64,000 nucleotides of DNA, taken from assembly GCF_025995175.1 (NCBI RefSeq), contig NZ_BAPV01000057.1, forward strand, positions 62,001 through 126,000, given 5' to 3'. Shown here piece after piece: positions 26,737 to 36,745 of the stretch. The translations under genes were made by a program, and so were the position numbers. How positions within the stretch are numbered: position 1 is the stretch's first letter; each line of letters starts with the position of its first letter. The notes under the pieces are model-generated. The model worked only from the letters and a program-made list of their open reading frames with translations. It made no database searches and had not been told where the DNA came from. The DNA is from Asaia krungthepensis NRIC 0535 (GTDB lineage: Bacteria > Pseudomonadota > Alphaproteobacteria > Acetobacterales > Acetobacteraceae).

Positions 26737-27326
26737 GCCGGGTTCTCCATTCTAGCGATCAGGCGTTTCATCTGGCGCGCGGTATGGCCGCGAGAAAGGC
26801 CATTGTGCAACAGGATATCGGCGCGCCTGTTGCGTTCGCTATCGCTCATCTGGCGCGCGAGCAGGGCGCGGGCCTGTGGCTCAGTCAAAGAGCGCCGCCT
26901 CATGATCCGGCGCAGCCTGATGTCGAGCGGGGCAGTGACCACGATAACCGCGTCGCAGTCGCGCTCCGCCCCTGTCTCAAAAAGGAGCGGAATATCGAGC
27001 ACGCAGATAGTCACTTGGCGGCGACGCATCTGCCCCAGAAAAACGCGGCGTGCCCGGCGCACCAAAGGATGGATGATCGCCTCCAGCGCCGCAATCTCGG
27101 CAGACTGGCCGATGACGGCCCGACGCAGGGCGCTCCGGTTCACAGCGCCGTCCCGCACGCAGTCGGGCCAGCGGCGCGCGATCGCCGGAACCGCCGCACC
27201 GCCACGCGCCTGCAGGACATGGACCGCTGCATCGGCATCGAAGACCGGCCAGCCAGCGCGTCGCAGGAAACGCGCCACCGTGGTCTTGCCCGCCCCCATA
27301 CCTCCGGTAAGCCCGAGAACCCGCAT
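26733..27326 (-). CDS. coaE: Dephospho-CoA kinase
   Basis: CoaE phosphorylates dephospho-CoA in the last step of coenzyme A synthesis. The P-loop GGMGAGKTTVARFL lies at residues 8-21, followed by FDADAAVH (acidic substrate site) and VLDIPLLFETGAE, the CoaE signature. The length of 197 residues is normal. It starts two bases after aroE stops and overlaps dnaQ by four bases, as in the conserved aroE–coaE–dnaQ cluster of alphaproteobacteria. Confidence 0.93.
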   Translation of the reverse strand: MRVLGLTGGMGAGKTTVARFLRRAGWPVFDADAAVHVLQARGGAAVPAIARRWPDCVRDGAVNRSALRRAVIGQSAEIAALEAIIHPLVRRARRVFLGQMRRRQVTICVLDIPLLFETGAERDCDAVIVVTAPLDIRLRRIMRRRSLTEPQARALLARQMSDSERNRRADILLHNGLSRGHTARQMKRLIARMENPA

Positions 27327-27328
27327 GA

Positions 27329-28216
27329 TCAGTCCAGAGTCTCGATCAGACGCGCACGCAGGCCCGGCGTGACCTCGGGCCGACGCCCAAACCAGGCCTC
27401 GAAACCGGGACGAGCCTGATGGATAAGCATGCCGAGTCCGTCCACCGTCGCGAGACCGCGTGCCTGCGCCGCGGCGAGGAGCGGTGTTTCGAGCGGGACA
27501 TAGACGATATCTGACACAACCAACGATCCCGCAGCCTTCGTCAGGCTCCCCGCCCAGTCAAAGACATCCTGCCCCGTCATGCCGAGCGACGTGGTGTTCG
27601 TCAAAAGCTCGGCCTCTGCCAGATGATCGGGCCAGTCCTGCCAGTCGATTACATGGCCACCGCCCAGCGCGGCACTCAGAGCCTCGGCGCGCGCTTTCGT
27701 ACGGTTGGCGAGCGTCACGCGACACCCTGCATCGAGCAGTGCGGCGCATACGGCACGGGCGGCCCCACCTGCCCCCAGAACCAGCGCGCGACGTGGCAAT
27801 GTCACCCCCGCTTCACGGAGGGAATCAAGATAGCCGATACCGTCCGTACAGCCGCCCTCGATCGACCCGTCCGCCTCGAACACAAGCGTGTTCACCGCCC
27901 CGGCGCGTCGCGCGTCATGGGTGTGGCGATCCACCAGCGCATAGGCGGCTTCCTTGTGCGGAATGGTAACATTGAGCCCTGCAAACCCAAGCGCCTGAAG
28001 GGCGCGCACACCGCGCTCGAAATTCTCGGGCTTGAGAGGCAGGCGCAGATAAAGCCCGTTGATCCCGTAATGCGCGCACCAGCCATTATGCAGGATAGGC
28101 GAGCGCGTATAGGTGAGCGGCCAACCCGTCACGGCGGCGAGGACGGGCCGCCCCTGCGGGTACAGATCCTTCGTGAACAAGGCGTCGAGCGCAACCCTGG
28201 CCTGATCGAAACTCAT
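27329..28216 (-). CDS. aroE: Shikimate dehydrogenase
   Basis: This NADP-dependent enzyme reduces 3-dehydroshikimate in aromatic amino acid synthesis. AVTGWPLTYTRSPILHN contains the shikimate-binding SxS-like element, NVTIPHKEAAY the catalytic lysine, and VLGAGGAARAVCAAL the NADP-binding loop with NRTKARAEAL. The start at 28216 is chosen because it overlaps the preceding stop by ATGA and gives 295 residues. An in-frame ATG 60 bases upstream is less likely. It is followed closely by coaE. Confidence 0.92.
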   Translation of the reverse strand: MSFDQARVALDALFTKDLYPQGRPVLAAVTGWPLTYTRSPILHNGWCAHYGINGLYLRLPLKPENFERGVRALQALGFAGLNVTIPHKEAAYALVDRHTHDARRAGAVNTLVFEADGSIEGGCTDGIGYLDSLREAGVTLPRRALVLGAGGAARAVCAALLDAGCRVTLANRTKARAEALSAALGGGHVIDWQDWPDHLAEAELLTNTTSLGMTGQDVFDWAGSLTKAAGSLVVSDIVYVPLETPLLAAAQARGLATVDGLGMLIHQARPGFEAWFGRRPEVTPGLRARLIETLD

Positions 28217-28986
28217 TTCGCCGTTGAGATGGCGTTCCAGTAAAGCGGCAATAGCCGCGCCAGTCTCTGTGCCCAAGAGTTCTGCCCTGCCTCGTTCTCG
28301 ATCAGATCCTGACGGATCTCGATTTCCAGATAGGGCAGTCCGCCCCGTTCCGCATGATAGGGCACGGTATAATCCGATGTGGCGGTCAGCACATAGGGCT
28401 CATTATCCCCGACGCAGAGATCGCCCTCGCCGCGCAGCAGATCGAGCATGATTCCGGCTGAGCGCGTGTCGCGATGATGCAGAATCCCGACATGCCATGG
28501 CCGTTCCACCCCGTTCATGCGTGGGGTAAAGCTGTGCAGGGCAATCAGCGCCGTGGGTCGGGTTCTGGCGGCCAGCAGGGCCGCGATCTGATCGTGATAG
28601 GGATGCAGGATCTCGCTCTCGCGGCGCGCACGACACGCCGCCGAGAGATTGGCGTTCCCGCCGATCGGTGTGTGATCGGAGATGGCCGGAATCGAGGTCG
28701 GGTGGCCCGGTGCCCGGTTGCTGTCGATGACGAGGCGGGAATAGACCTGCTCGACAAGATCAGCGCCCAGCAGGGCCTGAAGCGCTACCCCCACGCCATG
28801 GATACCGATATCCCAGGCAATATGGCGCCCCCAATCGCTCTCGGCGACACCGAGCCGTCCCAGGCTTTGCGGAACGGCGCGCCCGGCATGGTCGCTGACC
28901 AACAGAAAAGGCGAGTCCGATGTCGCCTTCGTGATCCTGAAGGGAGCAGGATCGTCTGGGCCGAGAAGAGGAGGAAACCCGCTCAT
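28213..28986 (-). CDS. N-formylglutamate amidohydrolase family protein
   Basis: This 257-residue hydrolase of the FGase family contains LLVSDHAGRAVPQ near residue 28, YSRLVIDSNRAPG near 82, and LIALHSFTPRMNG near 147; the His and Glu/Asp residues in these segments are the expected zinc ligands. Characterised members remove the formyl group of N-formylglutamate in histidine degradation, but no hut genes are nearby. Here it heads the aroE–coaE–dnaQ transcript and is divergent from argH with a short 60-bp gap. The substrate is therefore uncertain. Confidence 0.83.
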   Translation of the reverse strand: MSGFPPLLGPDDPAPFRITKATSDSPFLLVSDHAGRAVPQSLGRLGVAESDWGRHIAWDIGIHGVGVALQALLGADLVEQVYSRLVIDSNRAPGHPTSIPAISDHTPIGGNANLSAACRARRESEILHPYHDQIAALLAARTRPTALIALHSFTPRMNGVERPWHVGILHHRDTRSAGIMLDLLRGEGDLCVGDNEPYVLTATSDYTVPYHAERGGLPYLEIEIRQDLIENEAGQNSWAQRLARLLPLYWNAISTAK

Positions 28987-29046
28987 GAATTGCGCGCACC
29001 ATGCTGACTGACTAGGTTACCCCTTCTTGACCATAATCCCTACGCC

Positions 29047-30524
<1,478 letters not shown>

Positions 30525-30528
<4 letters not shown>

Positions 30529-30662
30529 AAACCCTGACGCATCTGCTCTGTCTGAGCCTCATCGCGTCCGTCATGCTGACGGCCTGTGGCAAGAAGGGGG
30601 CGCCCCATGCCCCCGGCCCCGCCAGCAAGATCACCTATCCGCATACCTATCCGCCGGAGTAA
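30525..30662 (+). CDS. lptM: LptM-like small lipoprotein (45 aa)
   Basis: A GTG at 30525 overlaps the argH stop and opens a 45-codon frame. It encodes a hydrophobic signal of about 18 residues, the lipobox LTACGKKG, then a short Pro-rich tail ending [11 protein letters not shown](K/Q)KG after the lipobox and this length are typical of LptM (YifL), which helps mature the LPS translocon LptD. In many alphaproteobacteria the same gene sits between argH and lysA. Here lysA is about 15 kb away. The last 32 bases overlap the convergent gluQ gene. The family call rests on motif and gene order only. Confidence 0.8.
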
Positions 30663-31494
30663 CCGGCGCATCCGATAAGGAGGCGCGCGCCAGAGCGATG
30701 ATCCGGTGCGCGTCATATCCCTTGTCACGCAGGGCGCGCAGGCTCTCTGCCCCATCGCGCTTCGAGAGTTTCTGCCCCGTGTCATCGCAGATCAGGCCAT
30801 GATGAGCGTAGAGCGGCGCGTCATATCCCAGCAGTGTCTGCAACACACGATGGACCGAACTCGCCTCGAACAGATCCGCTCCGCGGGTCACGAGGGTAAT
30901 TCTCTGGCGTGCATCGTCCACCGTGACGCAGAGATGGTAAGATACGCCGTTGTCGCGGCGGCCCAGAACCACATCGCCAAATTCGGCAGCCCGGCTGGAC
31001 ACTAACTGCGTGCCGTGTGGCGACCATTCCTCCCAGCCCGGGGCCTGCCCGATCGTGGCGAGTGCCCTCGCCATATCGAGCCTCCAAACATGAGGCCTAT
31101 CGGCCGCTATGCACGCCGTGCGGCAACACCCACCGTAAATCACGCTCCCATCGGGAGCCCGCCCCCTCATGCCCGCCTGCACCTGCGCGCGCGAGCAGCC
31201 ACAGCGATAGACGAGCCCCATGGCGTGCAAGCGCGCGAGTTCGGATCGATAGGTCTCCAGATGGTCGGATTGACGCCGGACCGGAAGCGCGCTTTCGAAC
31301 CCGAGCCAGTCCAGGTCTTCGCGCAAGGCCTGCTCGAAATGCGGCAAGCAGCGCTGTGCGTCGATATCCTCGATGCGTATGAGGAACGTTCCCTCACGAC
31401 CCGCCATAGCGCGTGCATGGCTGGCAGAGGCCATATGCCCCAGATGCAGATATCCCGTCGGGCTCGGGGCGAAACGTGTGCGATATCCTGTCAT
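30631..31494 (-). CDS. gluQ: Glutamyl-Q tRNA(Asp) synthetase
   Basis: GluQ-RS attaches glutamate to the queuosine base of tRNA-Asp. It is a 287-residue, truncated form of glutamyl-tRNA synthetase that lacks the anticodon-binding half, as expected. RFAPSPTGYLHLGH is the HIGH-type motif, IRIEDIDAQR follows, and KLSKRDG stands for KMSKS. CGCSRAQV and the CC pair in YGGCCR match the zinc-binding cysteines. The ATG at 31494 is preferred over one 24 bases upstream. The 3' end overlaps the end of the lipoprotein gene on the other strand. Confidence 0.9.
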   Translation of the reverse strand: MTGYRTRFAPSPTGYLHLGHMASASHARAMAGREGTFLIRIEDIDAQRCLPHFEQALREDLDWLGFESALPVRRQSDHLETYRSELARLHAMGLVYRCGCSRAQVQAGMRGRAPDGSVIYGGCCRTACIAADRPHVWRLDMARALATIGQAPGWEEWSPHGTQLVSSRAAEFGDVVLGRRDNGVSYHLCVTVDDARQRITLVTRGADLFEASSVHRVLQTLLGYDAPLYAHHGLICDDTGQKLSKRDGAESLRALRDKGYDAHRIIALARASLSDAPVTPADRYADR

Positions 31495-31632
31495 CAAACC
31501 TTCGCTTGCCCTGTTCACGGAAAGCTGAAATAGTCGGCGCTATCAGACAGACGGCGCGTATCTATAGGCGCTGGTTTCCCGTCGCGCTTGAGATAATCCG
31601 ATCGTGCCGCCCTGTAAAAGAGGATGCGATCG

Positions 31633-32196
31633 ATGCTTGCCAGCGCCCAGCATTTCCCCGCCCTTGTCCTGAATGCGGATTTTCGTCCGCTTTCATACTT
31701 CCCGCTGTCGCTATGGTCCTGGCAGGAAAGCGTCAAGGCCGTTTTTCTCGACCGTGTCTCGGTCTTGAGCGAATATGACGATATCGAGGTGCATTCGCCC
31801 AGCTGCGTGATGCGTGTGCCGAGCGTCATTGCACTGAAGGAATATATCCCGACGGCGCGACGCCCCGCCTTCACTAGATTCAACGTCTTCCTGCGTGATA
31901 ATTTCTCTTGCCAGTATTGCCATGACCGATTGCCGACGCATGAGCTGACCTTCGATCACGTCATCCCGCGCGCCAAGGGGGGACGCACCACCTGGGAGAA
32001 CGTCGTGACAGCCTGCAGCCCCTGCAATCTCATCAAGGGCTCCAAACTCCCTTCCGAAATCGGCATGCACCCGCGCATCCGTCCGGTACAGCCCTCGACG
32101 CGACGCCTGCAGGAGAACGGACGCAGTTTCCCGCCGAACTACCTGCATGAAAGCTGGCGGGATTATCTGTACTGGGACAGCGAACTCGAAGGCTGA
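31633..32196 (+). CDS. HNH endonuclease family protein
   Basis: This is a 187-residue protein of the HNH family commonly found as a conserved chromosomal gene in proteobacteria. CQYCHDRLPTHELTFDHVIP contains the first CxxC and the catalytic histidine, and the zinc site is completed by CSPCN. VLNADFRPLSYFPLSLWSWQ at the N-terminus is the conserved lead segment of this group. GAGGA stands eight bases before the ATG at 31633, which is chosen over an ATG nine bases upstream. There are no phage or restriction genes around it, so a housekeeping or repair role is as likely as defence. Confidence 0.85.
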   Translation: MLASAQHFPALVLNADFRPLSYFPLSLWSWQESVKAVFLDRVSVLSEYDDIEVHSPSCVMRVPSVIALKEYIPTARRPAFTRFNVFLRDNFSCQYCHDRLPTHELTFDHVIPRAKGGRTTWENVVTACSPCNLIKGSKLPSEIGMHPRIRPVQPSTRRLQENGRSFPPNYLHESWRDYLYWDSELEG

Positions 32197-32225
32197 CCCT
32201 TCTTGCATGTGCGTTCCGGCTACAT

Positions 32226-32585
32226 TTAGCCTTGCGCGAAGAGGGCCTCGTAGACAAGGGGCTTGAAGCCAAGCGTCACCCTCTCTCCCTGCGCCAGAAT
32301 TGGCCGTTTGATCACGGTGGGGTGGGCCAGCATCACGGCCAGAGCCTCCGCCTCGTTGGTGATCTGCTTCTCGGCATCGGGCAGCTTGCGGAAGGTCGTC
32401 CCGGCCCGATTGATCAGAGCCTCCCATCCGACAGAACGCATCCATACGGCAAGATCATCCGCACTTAGTCCTTCCTTCCGCAGATCGTGATAGCGATAGG
32501 CAATCCCCTCTCCCTCAAGCCAGCGCCGTGCCTTGCGCACCGTGTCGCATGTGGTGATTCCATATAATACCGGCTGATTTTCCAT
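32226..32585 (-). CDS. ArsC/Spx-like thioredoxin-fold protein (YffB type)
   Basis: This 119-residue protein has the ArsC/Spx fold. YGITTCDTVRKARRWLE carries the single N-terminal cysteine of the family, KEGLSADDL and FRKLPDAEKQ follow, and TVIKRPIL is the conserved C-terminal motif. AGGAGA six bases before the ATG at 32585 fixes the start. Members of the YffB/ArsC group are often annotated as arsenate reductases, but no arsenic operon is present and there is only one cysteine, so that role is not supported here. Confidence 0.83.
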   Translation of the reverse strand: MENQPVLYGITTCDTVRKARRWLEGEGIAYRYHDLRKEGLSADDLAVWMRSVGWEALINRAGTTFRKLPDAEKQITNEAEALAVMLAHPTVIKRPILAQGERVTLGFKPLVYEALFAQG

Positions 32586-32754
32586 GAGCGTCTCCTTTCC
32601 CAACTTTCGCGATGAGCTCGACCCCGCCCATGCCGGGCCTGACTGCGGGTCACGGTAACTGCGCCAACCAATCGATCATCATCCTCATTGAGCGCAGCAC
32701 GGCAACTGCATCGCCGCCAAATCCGCGCAGGTGCACCAAGACACTGCTGCCGTA

Positions 32755-33651
32755 TCAAGGCTTCCTGTACCTCAACGCATCGACCAGGATCCTGAAAGCA
32801 GGCGGTAGCTCCCGGCGGTCGGGATAATAGAGATGATAGCCCGAAAACGGAGGGCACCAGTCTTGCAGAACCCGCACGAGCCGCCCCGATGCCAGAAGGG
32901 TCAGGGCCTGATCTTCCAGAACGCAGGCAAGGCCCACGCCCTGTGCCGCAGCGTGCAGGATCATCGGCACGTCATTGAGGATGAGCGGCCCTTCAACACG
33001 CACCTTGAGATCACGCCCGTCGCGGCCGAACTCCCATGCATAAAGGCCTCCACGTGTCTGCATACGGATATTGATACAGGCATGTCCCGTAAGATCATGG
33101 GGGGTCGCGGGGACACCTCGGGACGCCAGATAATCGGGTGAGCCGACGACAGCCATGCGCAGTTCCGGGCTGATCGGCACGGCGATCATGTCCTTTGCGA
33201 CCTGCTCGCCGAGCCTGATGCCTGCATCGAAACGATCAGTGATGATATCGGTCAACTGGCTGTCGATGGAAATCTCGATCACCAGTTCGGGATAGGCTTC
33301 AAGCAAACGCCCCACCGTGGGCCAGAGTATGGTCTCCGCTGCATGACGGCTGGAGGTGACGCGCACTGTGCCGGAAGGTTTCTCCCTCAGCGCACTCAGG
33401 CGCGAGAGCTGGGCATCGATGTCGCTGAGAGCGGGACGCAGCGTCGCCAGCAATTGCTCTCCCGCTTCGGTCGGAGCGACATTGCGCGTATTGCGGGTCA
33501 GCAGCTTGACACCCATCCCTGCTTCGAGCCGACGGACGATCTGGCTGATTGCGGACTGGGATGCGCCCAGAAGGGCCGCTGCCCGCGTGAAGCTGCGTGC
33601 CTCGGCAACAGCAAGGAACACGACCAGATCGCTCAGCTCTTCGCGTCTCAT
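32755..33651 (-). CDS. LysR-family transcriptional regulator
   Basis: This LysR regulator of 298 residues has the N-terminal helix-turn-helix FTRAAALLGASQSAISQIVR and the linker LEAGMGVKLLTRNTRNVAPT, which are typical of the AaeR/DsdC-like subgroup with the LLTRNTR block. The effector domain begins at GTVRVTSS. It is divergent from two tandem SDR genes, with an intergenic region containing repeated AGAC/GTCT half-sites. The most likely regulon is therefore those dehydrogenases. The inducer is unknown. Confidence 0.88.
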   Translation of the reverse strand: MRREELSDLVVFLAVAEARSFTRAAALLGASQSAISQIVRRLEAGMGVKLLTRNTRNVAPTEAGEQLLATLRPALSDIDAQLSRLSALREKPSGTVRVTSSRHAAETILWPTVGRLLEAYPELVIEISIDSQLTDIITDRFDAGIRLGEQVAKDMIAVPISPELRMAVVGSPDYLASRGVPATPHDLTGHACINIRMQTRGGLYAWEFGRDGRDLKVRVEGPLILNDVPMILHAAAQGVGLACVLEDQALTLLASGRLVRVLQDWCPPFSGYHLYYPDRRELPPAFRILVDALRYRKP

Positions 33652-33669
33652 TGATTAGCCCTGATGATA

Positions 33670-33725
33670 AGACCATGCAGAATACAGCGTCTAATTTATA
33701 AAAACACAGACGGCTATATCTGTCT
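33670..33725. promoter_or_regulatory. Repeated AGAC/GTCT half-sites, candidate LysR operator
   Basis: In the gap between the LysR gene and the first SDR gene, AGAC occurs at 33670 and 33708, and its complement GTCT at 33689 and 33722. These give two nested inverted pairs with half-site spacings of 19, 19 and 14 bases. An A/T-rich stretch lies between them. This is compatible with a LysR tetramer site, but the half-sites are short and could be chance. Confidence 0.3.
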
Positions 33726-33787
33726 TCCCGAATGACCTCCGGCGCGAATTCACCCCCCGCGCGAGGTACAGAGAGCGGAGATTGAGT

Positions 33788-34621
33788 ATGACGAGAGACC
33801 TAGTCGTGATCATCGGCGCAGGCGGTATCGGTGAAGCCATCGCCCGACGTCAGGGTGTCGGCAAAGTGCTTCTGCTCGCCGACCGCAACGTGCAAACGCT
33901 CGAAGCTGCCGCAATGCGCCTTCGTGAGGCGAGCTATGATGTCGTCACACAAAACGTGGACGTGACATCACGCGCTTCAGTGCAGGCGCTGGCCCGCAGA
34001 GCACAGGAGCTCGGCCGGGTCATGCAGATCATCAACACGGCGGGGCTATCGCCCAATATGGCCCTGGCGCGAACTGTGCTCGAAGTTGATCTCTACGGAT
34101 CGGCGCTCGTTTTCGAGGTGTTCGGCGCCGTGATCGCACCAGGGGGCGCGGGGCTGATCATCTCGAGCATGGCAGGTCACATGATACGCCCATTGCCTGA
34201 AGACCAGGAAAAGCAACTCGCGTCGACACCAGCTGATGAATTGCTCGCCTTGCCGTTCCTTCGACCAGAGGCAATCCCAAATAGCATGATCGCTTATATG
34301 GTCGCCAAGCGCGCGAATTATCTGCGGGTCCAGGCCGAGGCGGTCCGCTGGGGTGAGAAAGCTGCGCGCGTCAACGCCATCAGCCCCGGCATCGTCGTCA
34401 CACCACTCGCAGCGCATGAACTTGCCTCCGAAATCGGTCCTGTCTATCGCGCCATGGTCGAAGCATCGCCAGCCAAACGCATGGCGCCCCCGGATGAAAT
34501 TGCGATCGCCGCAAGCTTCCTGCTAGGGCCCGATGCGGGATTCATCACAGGAAGCGATCTTCTCATTGATGGCGGCGTAATCGCAGCCATGCGTGCCGGG
34601 CGGCTCCCCGCGCCGGGTTAG
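33788..34621 (+). CDS. SDR-family oxidoreductase
   Basis: This short-chain dehydrogenase of 277 residues has the Rossmann motif IIGAGGIGEAIARR at the N-terminus, a shortened form of TGxxxGIG. The catalytic Tyr-x-x-x-Lys reads YMVAK, the serine lies in ISSMAGHM, and NAISPGIVVTPLA follows as the usual loop. CGGAG-like bases precede the ATG at 33788. It is the first of two paralogous SDR genes downstream of the divergent LysR regulator. The substrate is unknown. Confidence 0.88.
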   Translation: MTRDLVVIIGAGGIGEAIARRQGVGKVLLLADRNVQTLEAAAMRLREASYDVVTQNVDVTSRASVQALARRAQELGRVMQIINTAGLSPNMALARTVLEVDLYGSALVFEVFGAVIAPGGAGLIISSMAGHMIRPLPEDQEKQLASTPADELLALPFLRPEAIPNSMIAYMVAKRANYLRVQAEAVRWGEKAARVNAISPGIVVTPLAAHELASEIGPVYRAMVEASPAKRMAPPDEIAIAASFLLGPDAGFITGSDLLIDGGVIAAMRAGRLPAPG

Positions 34622-35057
34622 TCCGTCCACATGAGCGCTTGACCGCATGCCAGGGTTGGCTCACCGGATCAGGCGGTTATCGAGAGGGACAGGCAATCGG
34701 GCGCGTCACCTCACACGCGCAGTGGCGCTCTATCAAGGCACTTCACCGGACCCGGGGGGGGACACGCCCTCTTTTGCTGCGCGCGTCGCATGCTCCACGC
34801 CTAGCCCACGGATCCGGGAGCGCAAGTCCCGCTTACAGAAAAGAGTGGTGCAGCCTGGTATGCCCGGGAGGGTGCTCATAATAGGCGCGCCTGTCGCCAC
34901 CATCTTCTTAGGTACGCCGACCATATTTTCTGACCGCGAAAGCCAACCTCTCAAGGACGATACCTGCGTCCGCCAGGAAACCCTCCCTGGTCTCCAATCC
35001 ATTCGACCGGGGAGGTCTCAACAACACACTGTGTCAACGAAGCAAGGAGAAACCTCG
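34622..35057. other. Intergenic region between the paralogous SDR genes
   Basis: This 436-bp gap contains no frame that resembles a protein family. The second SDR frame is open through most of it, but the translation is an unrelated Arg/Ser/Pro-rich stretch without SDR features. The real start at 35058 has its own AAGGAG site. A promoter for the second gene is expected here, but no clear -35/-10 pair was identified. Confidence 0.5.
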
Positions 35058-35885
35058 ATGTCTGATGTGATCGTTCTCACCGGTGCCGGCTCGATCGGTC
35101 AGGCCATTGCGCGGCGCGTGAGCGCGGGCAAGATCCTGCTGATTGCCGATGTGACGCCTGGCAATGCCGAAACCGCAGCGAAAACCCTCGCAGATGCGGG
35201 CTACGATGTACGTACCGCCAGCGTGGATATCGCGTCTCGCCGCTCGGTCGAGGCGCTGGCAACGCAAGCGCAAGCGCTGGGGCCGATCACCGGTCTCATA
35301 CAGGCCGCCGGTGTCTCGCCTTCCCAGGGTAACATCGAGACGATTCTCAAAATCGATCTCTACGGGACGGCGCTCGTTCTCGAATGCTTTGGCAAGGTGA
35401 TAGCGACCGGTGGCGCAGGCCTCGTCATTTCGTCACAATCCGGCCACCGAATGGGCGCGCTCACCCCTGAACAGGACCGCGAGCTGGCCGTGACGCCCGT
35501 GGATGCATTGCTGGATCTGCCCTTTCTGCAGCCAGACGCTGTACGCGACACGCTGCATGCCTATCAGCTATCCAAGCGCGCCAATGGCTTGCGGGTACGG
35601 GCTCAGGCCATCAACTGGGGCAAGCGCGGTGCGCGGGTCAATGCTATCAGTCCGGGAATTGTCATCACGCCACTGGCAAATGACGAACTGCGTGGCCCAA
35701 GAGGCGCCAGCTATCGCAGCATGATCGAGAGCTCACTCGCCGGACGCGCAGGCACACCCGACGAAATTGCCACGCTCGCCGCGCTCATCATGAGCCCCGA
35801 TGGACGCTTTATCACCGGGAGCGATTTCCTGATCGATGGCGGCACGACCGCCGTTCATTGGTGCAAGGAGTGGGATCTGTCCTGA
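35058..35885 (+). CDS. SDR-family oxidoreductase, paralogue of the preceding gene
   Basis: This 275-residue SDR closely resembles its upstream neighbour over the whole length: LTGAGSIGQAIARR, VISSQSGHRMGALTPEQ, catalytic YQLSK, NAISPGIVITPLA and FITGSDFLIDGG. The ATG at 35058 follows AAGGAG at a spacing of about eight bases. The long separation (436 bp) from the first SDR gene makes independent expression possible. Tandem duplication followed by divergence is the simplest origin. The substrate is unknown. Confidence 0.88.
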   Translation: MSDVIVLTGAGSIGQAIARRVSAGKILLIADVTPGNAETAAKTLADAGYDVRTASVDIASRRSVEALATQAQALGPITGLIQAAGVSPSQGNIETILKIDLYGTALVLECFGKVIATGGAGLVISSQSGHRMGALTPEQDRELAVTPVDALLDLPFLQPDAVRDTLHAYQLSKRANGLRVRAQAINWGKRGARVNAISPGIVITPLANDELRGPRGASYRSMIESSLAGRAGTPDEIATLAALIMSPDGRFITGSDFLIDGGTTAVHWCKEWDLS

Positions 35886-36163
35886 CAAGGCTGATCCCCA
35901 CCCAGGAAAGGGAAATCTGCCTTCGCCTGAAAATGCCTCGCCGGTGATTCCGGTCTTCGCAACGTGGTCAAGCCACGTCCTGCCGGCGCGACTGTATGGA
36001 TGCCGGGAGCACATCACAGGGTCGTGCCAATCTTGGCTCTCTGTGGGCCGAGCCTGCCATACCATGTCTTGACGCGTCGGGAGGGCAGAACTCCCGGACG
36101 GCGTGGGTCCCCAAATCCGCCCACGCCAACACGCCCCCTGATCAGGTGTTTGAAACCGGGAGG
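35886..36163. other. Intergenic region left of the guaA island
   Basis: The 278 bp between the second SDR stop and the left copy of the att-like repeat show no recognisable gene. Open frames here have no family resemblance. If the repeat marks an insertion, this stretch would originally have been the region just downstream of guaA. Confidence 0.5.
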
Positions 36164-36176
36164 ATCATTCCCACTC
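36164..36176. repeat. Left att-like direct repeat of the guaA 3' end
   Basis: ATCATTCCCACTC is an exact copy of the 13 bases at 40790-40802, where it forms the last codons of guaA (reverse complement GAGTGGGAATGA plus one base). The two copies are in the same orientation, as expected for the flanking sites of an element integrated at the 3' end of guaA. Confidence 0.75.
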
Positions 36177-36745
36177 TAATATTTTTTCTACGATAAGCGA
36201 TTGATTTTATTGTGGAAAATCTTCTCTTTGGCCGCCAGCGCCGAGGCGTAGGCCGTCAAAAACCTATCCTTTTGCTTTTGCGGGATTTTTTGGCAATTTT
36301 AGCGCAGAAAAAATTCTGTGAACTATCGGTATCTATCGACCCTTTCGCAGTGAGGCGTAGACCTCAGATCTCGAATCTTTTGCTCCCGATAAAGTACCGC
36401 CAAAATCGGCGAGATCAATACACCCACCTCGATCCTGGATTTCCGGGATGGTGGGCTGGATCAAGCGCGACAGAGGTTGAGAGGGTGAAGACAGTTTCCC
36501 GGGAAGAGCTTTACGTATAGCAAACGTTCCCCAAAAACACCGCCACAACAAATCGCAGAGTCGAAGCACGAGCGTAGACGCCCCGCTGTAACGGCCCTCC
36601 TCCTATCCAAGAGGAGGACAAATGTCTCGAGGAAAGCCAGTCGCGTAGGTAACGAACTCTCACACGGATTGCTTTATCAGGAAGAGGGCAACCGCTGCAC
36701 TCACTAAGAGACAGGGCGTCAAGACCAGAGACGATCGCGCAACGC
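36177..36745. other. Non-coding left part of the island
   Basis: These 569 bp are relatively A/T-rich, especially 36177-36330 with several runs of Ts, in contrast to the surrounding chromosome. No protein family is recognisable. One feature stands out: an excellent ribosome-binding site (GAGGAGGA, 36611-36618) followed by ATG at 36622, but only eight codons (MSRGKPVA) before a TAG. This may be the stump of a lost gene. No integrase fragment was identified. Confidence 0.5.

Noticed and set aside
32226-32585. Arsenate reductase function for the ArsC-like gene
   Set aside because: There is a single cysteine, the YffB/Spx-type pattern, and no arsenic-resistance neighbours.
34647-35057. N-terminal extension of the second SDR by 137 codons
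   Set aside because: The extension lacks SDR features, and the ATG at 35058 has a good AAGGAG site and aligns with the paralogue's start.
36212-36520. A 102-codon frame in the left part of the island
   Set aside because: It has a weak start context, no recognisable domain and a composition that looks random.
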